A DNA stretch of 64,000 bases, taken from assembly GCA_052173655.1 (NCBI GenBank), contig JBQMYD010000003.1, positions 240,138 through 304,137 of the forward strand, written 5' to 3'. The position numbers were made by a program, and so were the translations under genes. Below, in pieces: positions 35,656-43,539 of this stretch. The notes under the pieces were generated by a model that saw only the letters and a program-made list of their open reading frames with translations, ran no database searches and was not told the origin of the DNA. Source of the DNA: RGIG9060 sp052173655. Lineage in GTDB: Bacteria > Spirochaetota > Spirochaetia > Treponematales > Treponemataceae. Each line of letters begins with the position of its first letter. The first letter of the stretch is position 1.

Positions 35656-36525
35656 ATGGAAAAATTAAAAATCTTATTACCAAAGGGCAGAATTTACGAT
35701 TCAGTTTGTGAGCTTCTAAACGATGTGGGAATTTCAATTAATCTGCCGGAAAGGACATATTTTCCTACAACAAATCAAGTGGATTTAGCGTTCCAAGTAG
35801 TAAAGCCTCAGATTGCAAGTGCTCTTTTGGCACAAAATAAGGTTGATGTCAGTTTTAGTGGAAAAGACTGGGTTTATGAAAATAATGTCCAAGACGAAAT
35901 TGTAGAAATTATGGATTTGGGTTTTGATCCTGTTCGTATTGTTGTTGCAATTCCGGAAACAAAAGATTATGAAGTGCTTTTAAAAAATACTGTTACAATT
36001 GCTACTGAATACCAGTTTCTTACAAAAAAATATATCGAAGAAAAAAATATAAGCGGTAAAATTTTTCGTACTTGGGGTACAAGCGAAGGTTTTGTTCAAG
36101 ATGACGATCAAGCTCTTGCACAGATTCTTATAGATAATACTTCTACCGGCTCAAGCCTTAGGGCAAACAGACTTAAAATTGTAGATACCCTAATGGAAAG
36201 TTCTACGAGAATGTACGCAAGCAAGCAAGCCATGGATAATCCTGAAAAAAAGCAAAAAATCATGGAATTGAAGATGCTTTTTGAGGCAGTTCTTGCGGCT
36301 CGCGATAGAGTTATGCTTGAAATGAATGTTTCTAAAGATAATTTTGAAAGCCTTATAAAAGGGATCCCCTCAATGAAAAGTCCTACAGTAAGTCCTCTTT
36401 ATTCGGATAAAGGTTATGCTGTAAAAATTGCCGTTAAAAAAAGTGAAATTCCTACACTTTTGCCTAAGCTTAAAAATTTGGGAGCGACAGATATTTTGGA
36501 GTATGAACTTAGAAAAGTAATGTAA
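35656..36525 (+). CDS. hisG: ATP phosphoribosyltransferase, long form
   Basis: HisG catalyses the first, feedback-inhibited step of histidine biosynthesis. The protein of about 289 residues has LKILLPKGRIYDSVCELL at the N-terminus, the PRPP-binding DNTSTGSSLRANRLKIVDT, and an ACT-like regulatory C-terminal domain (GYAVKIAVKKSEIPTLLPKL), so it is the long form that does not need HisZ. The frame extends upstream into hisB, but ATG 35656 with GGAG 9 bases before it gives the normal N-terminus. Confidence 0.93.
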   Translation: MEKLKILLPKGRIYDSVCELLNDVGISINLPERTYFPTTNQVDLAFQVVKPQIASALLAQNKVDVSFSGKDWVYENNVQDEIVEIMDLGFDPVRIVVAIPETKDYEVLLKNTVTIATEYQFLTKKYIEEKNISGKIFRTWGTSEGFVQDDDQALAQILIDNTSTGSSLRANRLKIVDTLMESSTRMYASKQAMDNPEKKQKIMELKMLFEAVLAARDRVMLEMNVSKDNFESLIKGIPSMKSPTVSPLYSDKGYAVKIAVKKSEIPTLLPKLKNLGATDILEYELRKVM

Positions 36526-36598
36526 AATTGCTTCAATTTGTGCTCATTTTAAAATTGGTATTTGGCTTAAAACACAAAAACTATTTTGATTTTTTTGT

Positions 36599-36627
36599 TT
36601 GACATCTAACTTTTAACCTCTTATAAT
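36599..36627 (+). promoter_or_regulatory. Perfect consensus sigma-70 promoter
   Basis: TTGACA (36599-36604) and TATAAT (36622-36627) are exact and 17 bases apart. This predicts very strong constitutive expression of the outer-membrane-like protein, with a leader of about 49 nucleotides and a GGGGGAAG ribosome site. Confidence 0.88.
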
Positions 36628-36682
36628 TACTCAAAAGATTATTTATACATTGTAAACACAATTTATAAAAATAGGGGGAAGA

Positions 36683-37717
36683 ATGAAAAAGACATTCAGC
36701 ATTATTGTTTGTGCCTTGCTTTGCATTGGTGCGGTTTTTGCATTATCTGCAACTACAACCGGAACTCATTCAGGTTGGTTGGATGTAGATTTTGCTTATT
36801 ATCCGGGACATACAAACTATGTACCTTCCGGAGAAAAATTTGCGGCTCTTGATACTAAAAACTGGGGGATAGAGGGTAGAATTACACCTTGGTACCAGTT
36901 TCAGGTTGCAACACCTATGGGAAAACATTGGCTTGTAAAAGATGCAAATACAAAATACAGATTTGGGCTGGAAATAACACCTGTTTCAATTATGCCTAAA
37001 TTCAAAGTTTCTTTTACTCCTGTTCCTTTTTTGGTTTTCAGTGCAGGTGCTAACATAGGAACGGGTTGGGACTTAGGAAAGGCTTTTCAAGGTGGTATGG
37101 CAATTTGGAATGGTGGTATAAAAACTCCTGAAAAACGAAAAGACGCAAAAGGCAGGGAGTACTATCAAACATCATTGACTTATACTCCTTTAGCAGCTTT
37201 TGAACATATGTATTTTGAACCTTGGTTTGAAGGTTTGTTCCAGTTTGACGTTGCAGCTCTTATGCCTAAAGAAAAACAGGATTGGATGCATATAGTAATG
37301 ATGGCTACTTACAAAATTAAGTATACAGGAATTACAGGTGTAAAAGATAATGAAATTTGGGAATGGCAACTTTCAGGAAATCAAGTAAACGGATGGTCAA
37401 ATTATGCATCTGTATTATTCGGTTATCAAATGCCTAAAATCGTTCTTAATACGGTTGGTTTGATGTTTGAATATGAACAGTATTTTAAATCAAATACTCT
37501 TGAAAGTTCTCATCTTTGGAATTATGTTGGAGTTCCGATATATTCTTTATCACCTTGTGCTGTACTCAAATTTAATGATCACCACAGTTTGACTTTCCAG
37601 GCAAGATTTAAAACAATGCGAACTTTTGCAACAACAAATAAATCAATTACGGGAATTGTAAACGGTACTGCTTGGTATTTTGATCGAATTGCTCTTAGTT
37701 ATTGTTGGTCAATATAG
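36683..37717 (+). CDS. Abundant exported, probably outer-membrane beta-barrel protein
   Basis: This 344-residue protein has a signal peptide (MKKTFSIIVCALLCIGAVFA, cleavage near ALS). The mature part alternates polar and aromatic residues in amphipathic strands (GWLDVDFAYYPGH, KYRFGLEITPVSIMPKFKVS) and ends in a strand finishing with Trp-Ser-Ile (RIALSYCWSI), typical of outer-membrane barrels. The perfect promoter, strong ribosome site and terminator mark it as a highly expressed single gene. It does not look like Msp or Tpr; the exact family is not recognised. Confidence 0.75.
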   Translation: MKKTFSIIVCALLCIGAVFALSATTTGTHSGWLDVDFAYYPGHTNYVPSGEKFAALDTKNWGIEGRITPWYQFQVATPMGKHWLVKDANTKYRFGLEITPVSIMPKFKVSFTPVPFLVFSAGANIGTGWDLGKAFQGGMAIWNGGIKTPEKRKDAKGREYYQTSLTYTPLAAFEHMYFEPWFEGLFQFDVAALMPKEKQDWMHIVMMATYKIKYTGITGVKDNEIWEWQLSGNQVNGWSNYASVLFGYQMPKIVLNTVGLMFEYEQYFKSNTLESSHLWNYVGVPIYSLSPCAVLKFNDHHSLTFQARFKTMRTFATTNKSITGIVNGTAWYFDRIALSYCWSI

Positions 37718-37756
37718 TTTGATAAAAAATACTTAAAATAAAATTCCTTTTGGAAT

Positions 37757-37809
37757 AAAAAAGACTTGCGTTTTTTATTGCACTTTGCATTATTCGCAGG
37801 TCTTTTTTC
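37757..37809 (+). terminator. Terminator of the outer-membrane-like gene
   Basis: A stem of at least eight G/C-containing pairs plus flanking A-T pairs (AAAAGACTTGCG with CGCAGGTCTTTT), with a loop of about 24 bases, runs into TTTTTTC. It begins 40 bases after the stop codon. Confidence 0.75.
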
Positions 37810-37919
37810 TTTTCTTGCACATAAATTTTTATTCCGATAAAATATCTTTACAAGCTAAAAAATTGCAGGACTTGCAGCGTAAAAGCTGAGTCTGTACTAT
37901 TATGCTGACTTTAATATTC

Positions 37920-37948
37920 TTGTCTGTTACATACAAAGAAATTATAAA
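37920..37948 (+). promoter_or_regulatory. Candidate promoter of the PTS-IIC-like gene
   Basis: TTGTCT (37920-37925) and TATAAA (37943-37948) are 17 bases apart and would give a long leader of about 124 nucleotides. The 361-base gap 37718-38078 otherwise holds the upstream terminator and a leader hairpin. Confidence 0.5.
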
Positions 37949-37998
37949 ACCTATTAAGGATGCCGGATAGAATTGCATAAGTGTACTTTCTATCACCT

Positions 37999-38025
37999 GC
38001 GATCTTGGACGTTGTCTGAGATCGC
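37999..38025 (+). promoter_or_regulatory. Leader hairpin upstream of the PTS-IIC-like gene
   Basis: GCGATCT and AGATCGC pair perfectly across a 13-base loop. A TTGGCCAA palindrome follows before the ribosome site. It lies in the predicted leader RNA and could be an antiterminator target or a DNA operator. It does not match a riboswitch I know. Confidence 0.45.
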
Positions 38026-38078
38026 AAAATTTTGGCCAAGGCCGCATTACTAATTTAGAGTTTTATAAGGAGCTTCAA

Positions 38079-39140
38079 ATGAATAAGTATGTAAAACGCT
38101 ATCTTGTTGATGCTATGAGCGGAATGGCACAGGGGTTGTTTGCTTCTCTGCTTATGGGCACTATCATTAAAACTTTTGGACAGCAACTTTTAAGGTTAGA
38201 CCAAAATGTTTTATTTCAATTTTTTGTTGATGCAGGAAATTTTGCATCTGAAGTCCATGTTGTAGGTGCTGCAATGGCAATAGGAATAGGCTATGCCATG
38301 AAAGCATCAAATTTGGTTCTTTTTAGTTTGGCGGCTGTAGGGGCAGCTGCAAATGTAAGCGGAGGAGCCGGAGGCCCTTTGTCTGTTCTGTTTATTGCGA
38401 TTGTATCAACAGAGCTGGGAAATCTTTTGAGCGGAAAAACAAAAGTTGATATTATTGTTGTTCCTTTTGTAACAATAGTTACAGGTTCTCTTTTGACAAT
38501 TTTTGCTGCAAAATGGATAGGGCTTGCTGCCAGTTCGATCGGGAGCTTTGTAATTTGGACAACAAAATTTCATCCTTTTTGGATGGGAATCATAGTTTCA
38601 GTAGTAATAGGCATTGTTTTAACTTTACCGATAAGCAGTGCCGCAATTTGTGCAGCTTTCGGATTATGTGGACTTGCAGGAGGAGCTGCGGTAGCCGGCT
38701 GCTGTGCTCAAATGGTAGGATTTGCCGTTTTAAGCTTTAAGGAAAACAAGTGGAGCGGTCTTTTATCTCAAGGTTTGGGGACTTCGATGTTGCAAATGCC
38801 TAACATAATAAAAAACCCTAAGATTTGGTTGCCGCCTATAATTACTTCGATGATTACGGGGCCTTTAGCAACTTGTCTTTTCAAACTTGAAATGAACGGG
38901 CCAGCTGTTTCCAGCGGAATGGGAACCTGCGGACTTGTCGGACCCATCGGTATAATTACAGGCTGGTTCAGTCCTGCCGAAGCTGCTGTTAAGCATGGAG
39001 CTTCCGAAATGAATCCTGCACTAATGGACTGGGTAGGGCTGTTTTTGATCTGTTTTATTTTACCTGCGTTTCTTTGTTGGTTCATGGGGCTGATTTTTAG
39101 AAAAATGGGCTGGATAAAAAGAGGAGATTTAAATCTTTAA
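38079..39140 (+). CDS. PTS-IIC-like membrane permease (PTS_EIIC_2 type)
   Basis: This 353-residue membrane protein has about nine hydrophobic segments rich in Gly and Ala (GLFASLLMGTIIKTFGQQL, AAANVSGGAGGPLSVLFIA, AICAAFGLCGLAGGAAVAGC). The pattern fits the stand-alone EIIC-like family without EIIA or EIIB domains. The substrate is unknown. No EIIA or EIIB gene is adjacent, so it may work without PTS phosphorylation. It has AAGGAG before the ATG, a long leader and a strong terminator. Confidence 0.8.
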   Translation: MNKYVKRYLVDAMSGMAQGLFASLLMGTIIKTFGQQLLRLDQNVLFQFFVDAGNFASEVHVVGAAMAIGIGYAMKASNLVLFSLAAVGAAANVSGGAGGPLSVLFIAIVSTELGNLLSGKTKVDIIVVPFVTIVTGSLLTIFAAKWIGLAASSIGSFVIWTTKFHPFWMGIIVSVVIGIVLTLPISSAAICAAFGLCGLAGGAAVAGCCAQMVGFAVLSFKENKWSGLLSQGLGTSMLQMPNIIKNPKIWLPPIITSMITGPLATCLFKLEMNGPAVSSGMGTCGLVGPIGIITGWFSPAEAAVKHGASEMNPALMDWVGLFLICFILPAFLCWFMGLIFRKMGWIKRGDLNL

Positions 39141-39180
39141 TTTTGTAGAATTTTAGTTTGCATCTCTTAAAAGTGTCTGA

Positions 39181-39243
39181 TCCTTATATACACAATGGAT
39201 ACGAAGTTTTTTATATCGTTTTTGTGTATATAAGGACTTTTTA
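39181..39243 (+). terminator. Terminator after the PTS-IIC-like gene
   Basis: A perfect 15-base stem (TCCTTATATACACAA with its complement at 39222-39236) and a 26-base loop is followed by CTTTTT. On the minus strand no T run follows, so it serves the plus-strand gene. Confidence 0.75.
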
Positions 39244-39247
39244 TTAA

Positions 39248-40207
39248 CTATCTTGAAAAGAATCTATCGATTTTCATCTTGAAAATTGAATAATCAAAGT
39301 AGAATTTTCCAATCCAATATTTATTTGCAGCAGCTTCAGTCATTGAAACTATTTCATCCCCTATGATGTCTATATCTTCTGTGAAAAAAGAAGAATCAAC
39401 GGATTTATCCGGTTCTCCTAAAAAGAAAACAGGAATTCCGTCAAACGACATGCCGGTTTCTTCAATTGAATTTACGCTATATGCATCATATTTTGCAAAA
39501 GTAATTCCCCAAGATCGTGAAAAAATCATATCACCGTCTTTTGTTACTCCTACTCCCTGAACTTCATCAGGAATTGAATAAATTGCCAACGGTTTTGAAA
39601 GATCACCTATTTTATATTTTGACATAACGGCTGTATTCGTTTTTCCTTTAAAAGTAATACCATGAATACAAGGATACTCCGGAACATGGGCGAATTCTCC
39701 TACGTATAAAAATTCATCATCGGAAAAAACAAATGAACTGTTATTTTCTACCTTTGTTGGTAATCCTATTTCAACTTTTTTTGATTTTTTATCAAAATCG
39801 GCATCAAAAATAAAAACCCCTTCCTGTTCACTTGCAATATAAAATTGTCCGTTTGTATATTGTAGACCTCCGGTGTGTCCTGCATAGTCTTCTCCATTGG
39901 AGGTAAGTTTATACATTTTTATTTTTTTTGTTTTTTTATCAATTGTATAAAGTCTGCTTGCAGTGGAATCTTTCATGTATCCGCAGGTTGCAAAATAATT
40001 TTCATCGTCGTTGAAAGTAATTCCTTGTGGAACAAAATTTGCCCATAAGCCCGGATTTGGAGCAATATTTTTCTTTATAGAATAAAATTCTGTGAATTTT
40101 GCATGAAAAAATATTGTAATTGCCAAACAGAGCAAAATGATAATTCCTGCTACGGTTCCTAAGAGCCCTCCAAGAATTTTTAAAAAAATCTTAAAACCTG
40201 TATTCAT
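39248..40207 (-). CDS. Membrane-anchored beta-propeller-like protein of unknown function
   Basis: This 319-residue protein has one N-terminal membrane anchor (GGLLGTVAGIIILLCLAITI) and an exported domain of repeated strand units (WANFVPQGITFNDDENYFAT, GHTGGLQYTNGQFYIASE, SSFVFSDDEFLYVGEFAH), like a six- or seven-bladed propeller. No catalytic motif is seen. It may be a surface or periplasmic binding protein. It is a single gene, convergent with the PTS-IIC-like gene and divergent from the amino acid permease. Confidence 0.7.
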   Translation of the reverse strand: MNTGFKIFLKILGGLLGTVAGIIILLCLAITIFFHAKFTEFYSIKKNIAPNPGLWANFVPQGITFNDDENYFATCGYMKDSTASRLYTIDKKTKKIKMYKLTSNGEDYAGHTGGLQYTNGQFYIASEQEGVFIFDADFDKKSKKVEIGLPTKVENNSSFVFSDDEFLYVGEFAHVPEYPCIHGITFKGKTNTAVMSKYKIGDLSKPLAIYSIPDEVQGVGVTKDGDMIFSRSWGITFAKYDAYSVNSIEETGMSFDGIPVFFLGEPDKSVDSSFFTEDIDIIGDEIVSMTEAAANKYWIGKFYFDYSIFKMKIDRFFSR

Positions 40208-40324
40208 AATAATATCTCCTTACAAAATTATTGTTAGTCATTATATAACACTTTTTTTTATTTGAGTATTGTTTTTTTTCAGTTTTGTGGTTTACAATAA
40301 AAGCCAGACTAAAAGGAGGAAATT

Positions 40325-41518
40325 ATGTCTACTTCAAACGAAAACCGCTCTAATGTCCAAATTGAAAGTGAAGCCCGTTTGTCTTTTATTGAAGCTACGA
40401 GTATTATAATCGGTCATGGGGTTGGTGCAGGAATTCTTGCAGTTCCTTATCTTGCATCCCGCAATACTTGGTGGGATTTTTTGTGGATTTTAGCTTTAGC
40501 CTATGCTATAAATCTTATTTTACATTTAATGATTGCAGAACTTTCCCTGAATAACGGGGGACTTCAATTTGTGAAATGTTTTGAAAACGAACTTTTTAAA
40601 GGTTTGAAAGGAAAAGCCGGAAAAATTTTTACTTGGATTATTTTTATTTTTCTAGGCTTTAGTGTTTTGTGTAATATTGCAAGTTTTATAACCGGTGCTT
40701 CTGCAGTTTTTTCAAACTGGTTCGGGCTACCAGCTTGGGCCGGAATGTTAATATATTATGTAATTGCAGGTCTTGTAGTTTTTTTTGGAATGAAATTTGT
40801 TGGAATTTGTGAAAAATATTCCATCTTTGCTATGATTGCTGTAATCGGTGTTTTATTTGTTGCAACATTACGTTCTCAAATCAGTCCTTTGCCTGTTAAG
40901 TTTATTGTGCCTACGAATCTTATGGCTCTTTACAGTACTGTTGCTTTTTCTCTTTCTGCTGTAATGTCTGTTCCTCAAGTTGTAAAAGGTGTAAACGGTG
41001 ATAAAAGAAAAATTGTTGGAGCTATCGCTGCAGGAACAGGTATAAATACTGCTCTTATAGTAATTGTTACGTTTATGACACTTATCGGAGCAGGAACAGC
41101 TATTACGAAACAAGGGGCACTTGTAGATTTAAGTGTTCATCTTGGAGGTTGGGTAAGTATAGTAGGCTATATTTTTACACTTTTGGCACTGTCAACTTCA
41201 TTCTGGGCAAATTCATTGAACATGCGTGATATTATTTCAGAACAAACAAAGTGGAATTTAAAAATATGCTGGCTTTTAGCAACTCTGCCTTGTCTTGTTT
41301 TAGCACTGTGTAGTTTCCTTCCTTTTGTAACATTTGCTCGGCTTGCCGGTGTAATTCAGGTTCTTACGGGTATTGGTATTATAGTTGCATATAATCGTTC
41401 CAGAAAAAGAACAGGCTGTAGTTCAATTTGTGGAAAATGGGGAACTTTGCCTTTTCAAATTTTGGTAATCATCGGTTCTATAATTGCAACTGTAGGTTCG
41501 GTATTTCCAATTAAATAA
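40325..41518 (+). CDS. Amino acid permease, aromatic/AAAP type
   Basis: This is a 397-residue inner-membrane transporter with about 11 spans. The first span region carries a glycine-rich unwound helix motif (IEATSIIIGHGVGAGILAVPYLA) typical of LeuT-fold amino acid transporters of the HAAAP/AAAP group. It likely imports aromatic or related amino acids. AAAGGAGG precedes the ATG. The next gene starts 18 bases later and is probably co-transcribed. Confidence 0.82.
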   Translation: MSTSNENRSNVQIESEARLSFIEATSIIIGHGVGAGILAVPYLASRNTWWDFLWILALAYAINLILHLMIAELSLNNGGLQFVKCFENELFKGLKGKAGKIFTWIIFIFLGFSVLCNIASFITGASAVFSNWFGLPAWAGMLIYYVIAGLVVFFGMKFVGICEKYSIFAMIAVIGVLFVATLRSQISPLPVKFIVPTNLMALYSTVAFSLSAVMSVPQVVKGVNGDKRKIVGAIAAGTGINTALIVIVTFMTLIGAGTAITKQGALVDLSVHLGGWVSIVGYIFTLLALSTSFWANSLNMRDIISEQTKWNLKICWLLATLPCLVLALCSFLPFVTFARLAGVIQVLTGIGIIVAYNRSRKRTGCSSICGKWGTLPFQILVIIGSIIATVGSVFPIK

Positions 41519-41536
41519 TTTTTGGAGAAAACTATT

Positions 41537-42361
41537 ATGGATAAAAATTACGGACTGGAAGGTTTTAATAGCACTTGCATTACGCAAGTTGCTTCAACGG
41601 TTTTAACTTTGCTTGGGGTTCCTGCTGCACAAGGAATGAGTGAGCCGATTCCTGAAGTATTGGAACATGCAAAAAATAAATTTAATGGTAGCTATGCTTG
41701 TGATAGGGTGTTTATGTATAATCCTGATGCAATTGCACAGTGGATTTTTGGAAAATATCATAAAAAGTATTTTTCTAAAGCTCAAAATGTATCAGATTTA
41801 ACTTTAAATATGCTGTCAGTATTTCCCCCTGTAACTCCGGTTTGCTTTGGCTCTATGTATTCCGGATTGCAACCTGCAATTCATGGAATTCAAAGCTATG
41901 TGAAACCTGTTTTAAAATGTAAAACAATTTTTGATCAACTTATTGAGCACAAGAAAAAGGTTGCTATAGTTTCAACTGCAGGAGATTCAATCAGTTTGAT
42001 TTTTCTTGAACGCAACATGGATTATTTTATTTACAAGACTGTTAAAGAATGTAATGACAAGGCTGCACAGCTTATAAAATCAGATGAGTATGACTGTATC
42101 ATTTTGTACAACACTAATTATGATTATTGGATGCATAGAAATACTCCTACAGGACCTTTGGCAGTAAGAGCAATAAGACAAAATGTAAACGAATTTTGCG
42201 AACTGAACGAACTGATAAAAAATGAATGGGGTAGCAAACATAGAACAGCTCTGGCTTTTGCTCCTGATCATGGGTGCCATCGTTGGTTGGGTGTTTTGGG
42301 GCAGCACGGTCTTAATGAACCTTGCGACATGAATATAAACCACTTATGGTCTTTTTTCTAA
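41537..42361 (+). CDS. Alkaline-phosphatase-superfamily phosphodiesterase
   Basis: This protein of about 274 residues has the expected metal and nucleophile positions of type I phosphodiesterases: Asp in YNPDAIAQ, the nucleophile Thr region FPPVTPVCFGSMYSG followed by HGI, DYWMHRNTP, DHGCHRW and GQHGLN. It has no signal peptide, so it should be cytoplasmic. GGAG lies 9 bases before ATG 41537; a TTG at 41522 is an alternative. The chain ends soon after the last ligand, so it is a compact member. The substrate is unknown. Confidence 0.78.
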   Translation: MDKNYGLEGFNSTCITQVASTVLTLLGVPAAQGMSEPIPEVLEHAKNKFNGSYACDRVFMYNPDAIAQWIFGKYHKKYFSKAQNVSDLTLNMLSVFPPVTPVCFGSMYSGLQPAIHGIQSYVKPVLKCKTIFDQLIEHKKKVAIVSTAGDSISLIFLERNMDYFIYKTVKECNDKAAQLIKSDEYDCIILYNTNYDYWMHRNTPTGPLAVRAIRQNVNEFCELNELIKNEWGSKHRTALAFAPDHGCHRWLGVLGQHGLNEPCDMNINHLWSFF

Positions 42362-42471
42362 AAGATTTGCAACTGTTCGATGATTTTAGTTTTTAGGCGG
42401 TTTTATAGATTTTTAGCGTGATGTTTTGAATAAGTCTTTTCAGTAATAAAGATTTGATTAAAACTTAGCCG

Positions 42472-42560
<89 letters not shown>

Positions 42561-42576
42561 TCTTTACTCTTTTTTT

Positions 42577-43023
42577 TTACTCACCGATAGCAATTCTTTG
42601 AGATTTGCTTTCTTGTTTGCGTGGAATTGTAATTGACAAAAGTCCATTTTTGAACTTTGCACTTACATTTTCGTTATCAATATCATTTGGTAGCGAAAAA
42701 CTCCTTGTGAATGATGAAGAAAATCTTTCTCTTACAAGGAAAGTTTCTTCTTTTTCAGTTTTTTCTTCATCAATTTTGTTTTCTTTTTCAGCTTCCTTAA
42801 CGGAGGAGATGGATATTGTTCTATCTTTCATTTCAATGGAAATATCATTTTCAGTAAATCCGGGAAGCTCCATTTGTAAAATATAGCTATCTTTTGTTTC
42901 AATAACGTCTACTCTAGGATTTGCAGAATGTCTTCCGAATGAATCCAAATCCGAAAAGTTTCTGTCAATTACATCAAAAAGGTCAGATGTGAATCTTGGA
43001 TTAAAAAATGATAATGCGTTCAT
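42577..43023 (-). CDS. hsp20: Small heat-shock protein (Hsp20/alpha-crystallin)
   Basis: This is a 148-residue ATP-independent chaperone that binds unfolding proteins. The alpha-crystallin domain runs from about residue 35 (NPRVDVIETKDSYILQMELP) to the conserved AKFKNGLLSITIPRK, and the C-terminal SQRIAI matches the IxI-like oligomer contact. AAGGAG precedes ATG 43023; the open frame extends further upstream but without a suitable start. A perfect sigma-54 promoter lies about 90 bases upstream, so expression probably needs RpoN and an activator rather than HrcA; no CIRCE element was seen. Confidence 0.93.
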   Translation of the reverse strand: MNALSFFNPRFTSDLFDVIDRNFSDLDSFGRHSANPRVDVIETKDSYILQMELPGFTENDISIEMKDRTISISSVKEAEKENKIDEEKTEKEETFLVRERFSSSFTRSFSLPNDIDNENVSAKFKNGLLSITIPRKQESKSQRIAIGE

Positions 43024-43109
43024 AATGCACTCCTTATGCCTGCATCTGTAATTTTGCTTATGATGCAGATTTTTAATTTTTTTGAGCCATACGGCTACAC
43101 TGATATACA

Positions 43110-43126
43110 TGCAATAATCGTGCCAA
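43110..43126 (-). promoter_or_regulatory. Sigma-54 (-24/-12) promoter of hsp20
   Basis: The minus strand reads TTGGCACGATTATTGCA. It matches the sigma-54 consensus YTGGCACGRNNNTTGCW at every defined base, with the invariant GG and GC exactly 10 bases apart. The transcript should start near 43099, giving a leader of about 76 nucleotides. Confidence 0.88.
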
Positions 43127-43315
43127 GTTTTGTAAAAATATATATTTTTTTATAAAAATTTCATTTGTCATGATTAAAAAAATGTAATTTGTTTTATAAT
43201 AAGGAAATATATTTTTTTGTTTTTGTGTTAAAAAATATGTGTACAAGAAAATTAAAACTTTTAGTTAAAAAAACTTTTTCTTATTTTGGAAAATAATATT
43301 TAGAAATAAACTAAC

Positions 43316-43332
43316 TGTATCATTTTGACTCA
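43316..43332. promoter_or_regulatory. Activator-type operator, copy 1 (imperfect)
   Basis: TGTATCATTTTGACTCA matches the perfect palindrome at 43410-43426 at 14 of 17 positions. The two centres are 94 bases apart, about nine helical turns. It is about 225 bases upstream of the hsp20 start, a usual distance for a sigma-54 enhancer site. Confidence 0.55.
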
Positions 43333-43409
43333 AATAAAAAAAAATTTTTTGAGAAATGAGGTAAATTTTAGGAAGTTTTTATAAATCAAATAAAAATAAA
43401 AGATATAAC

Positions 43410-43426
43410 TGTATCATTATGATACA
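43410..43426. promoter_or_regulatory. Activator-type operator, copy 2 (perfect palindrome)
   Basis: TGTATCATTATGATACA is a perfect 8+1+8 palindrome. It lies about 320 bases upstream of the hsp20 start and 40 bases before the htpG -35, so one regulator could act on both chaperone genes. The rest of the 516-base gap 43024-43539 is AT-rich with no other feature seen. Confidence 0.6.
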
Positions 43427-43465
43427 TACTTTTTGTAAAAATTATTTTTTGTGCGGCATTAACTC

Positions 43466-43494
43466 TTGTCAAAATCAAAAATCGTTATTATCTT
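43466..43494 (+). promoter_or_regulatory. Candidate sigma-70 promoter of htpG
   Basis: TTGTCA (43466-43471) and TATCTT (43489-43494) are 17 bases apart, giving a leader of about 40 nucleotides. The -10 is a 4-of-6 match. Confidence 0.45.
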
Positions 43495-43539
43495 AAAAGA
43501 AAACATTAAAAAATGCTAAAAAATAGAGGTGCAGTAAAG

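Noticed and set aside
37829..38047. 72-codon minus-strand open frame in the gap before the PTS-IIC-like gene
   Set aside because: No ribosome site, odd composition, and it overlaps the predicted promoter and leader hairpin on the other strand.
43024..43539. CIRCE (HrcA) or CtsR operator near hsp20 and htpG
   Set aside because: I looked for TTAGCACTC-N9-GAGTGCTAA and the CtsR heptad repeats and found neither; the palindromes there have a different sequence.
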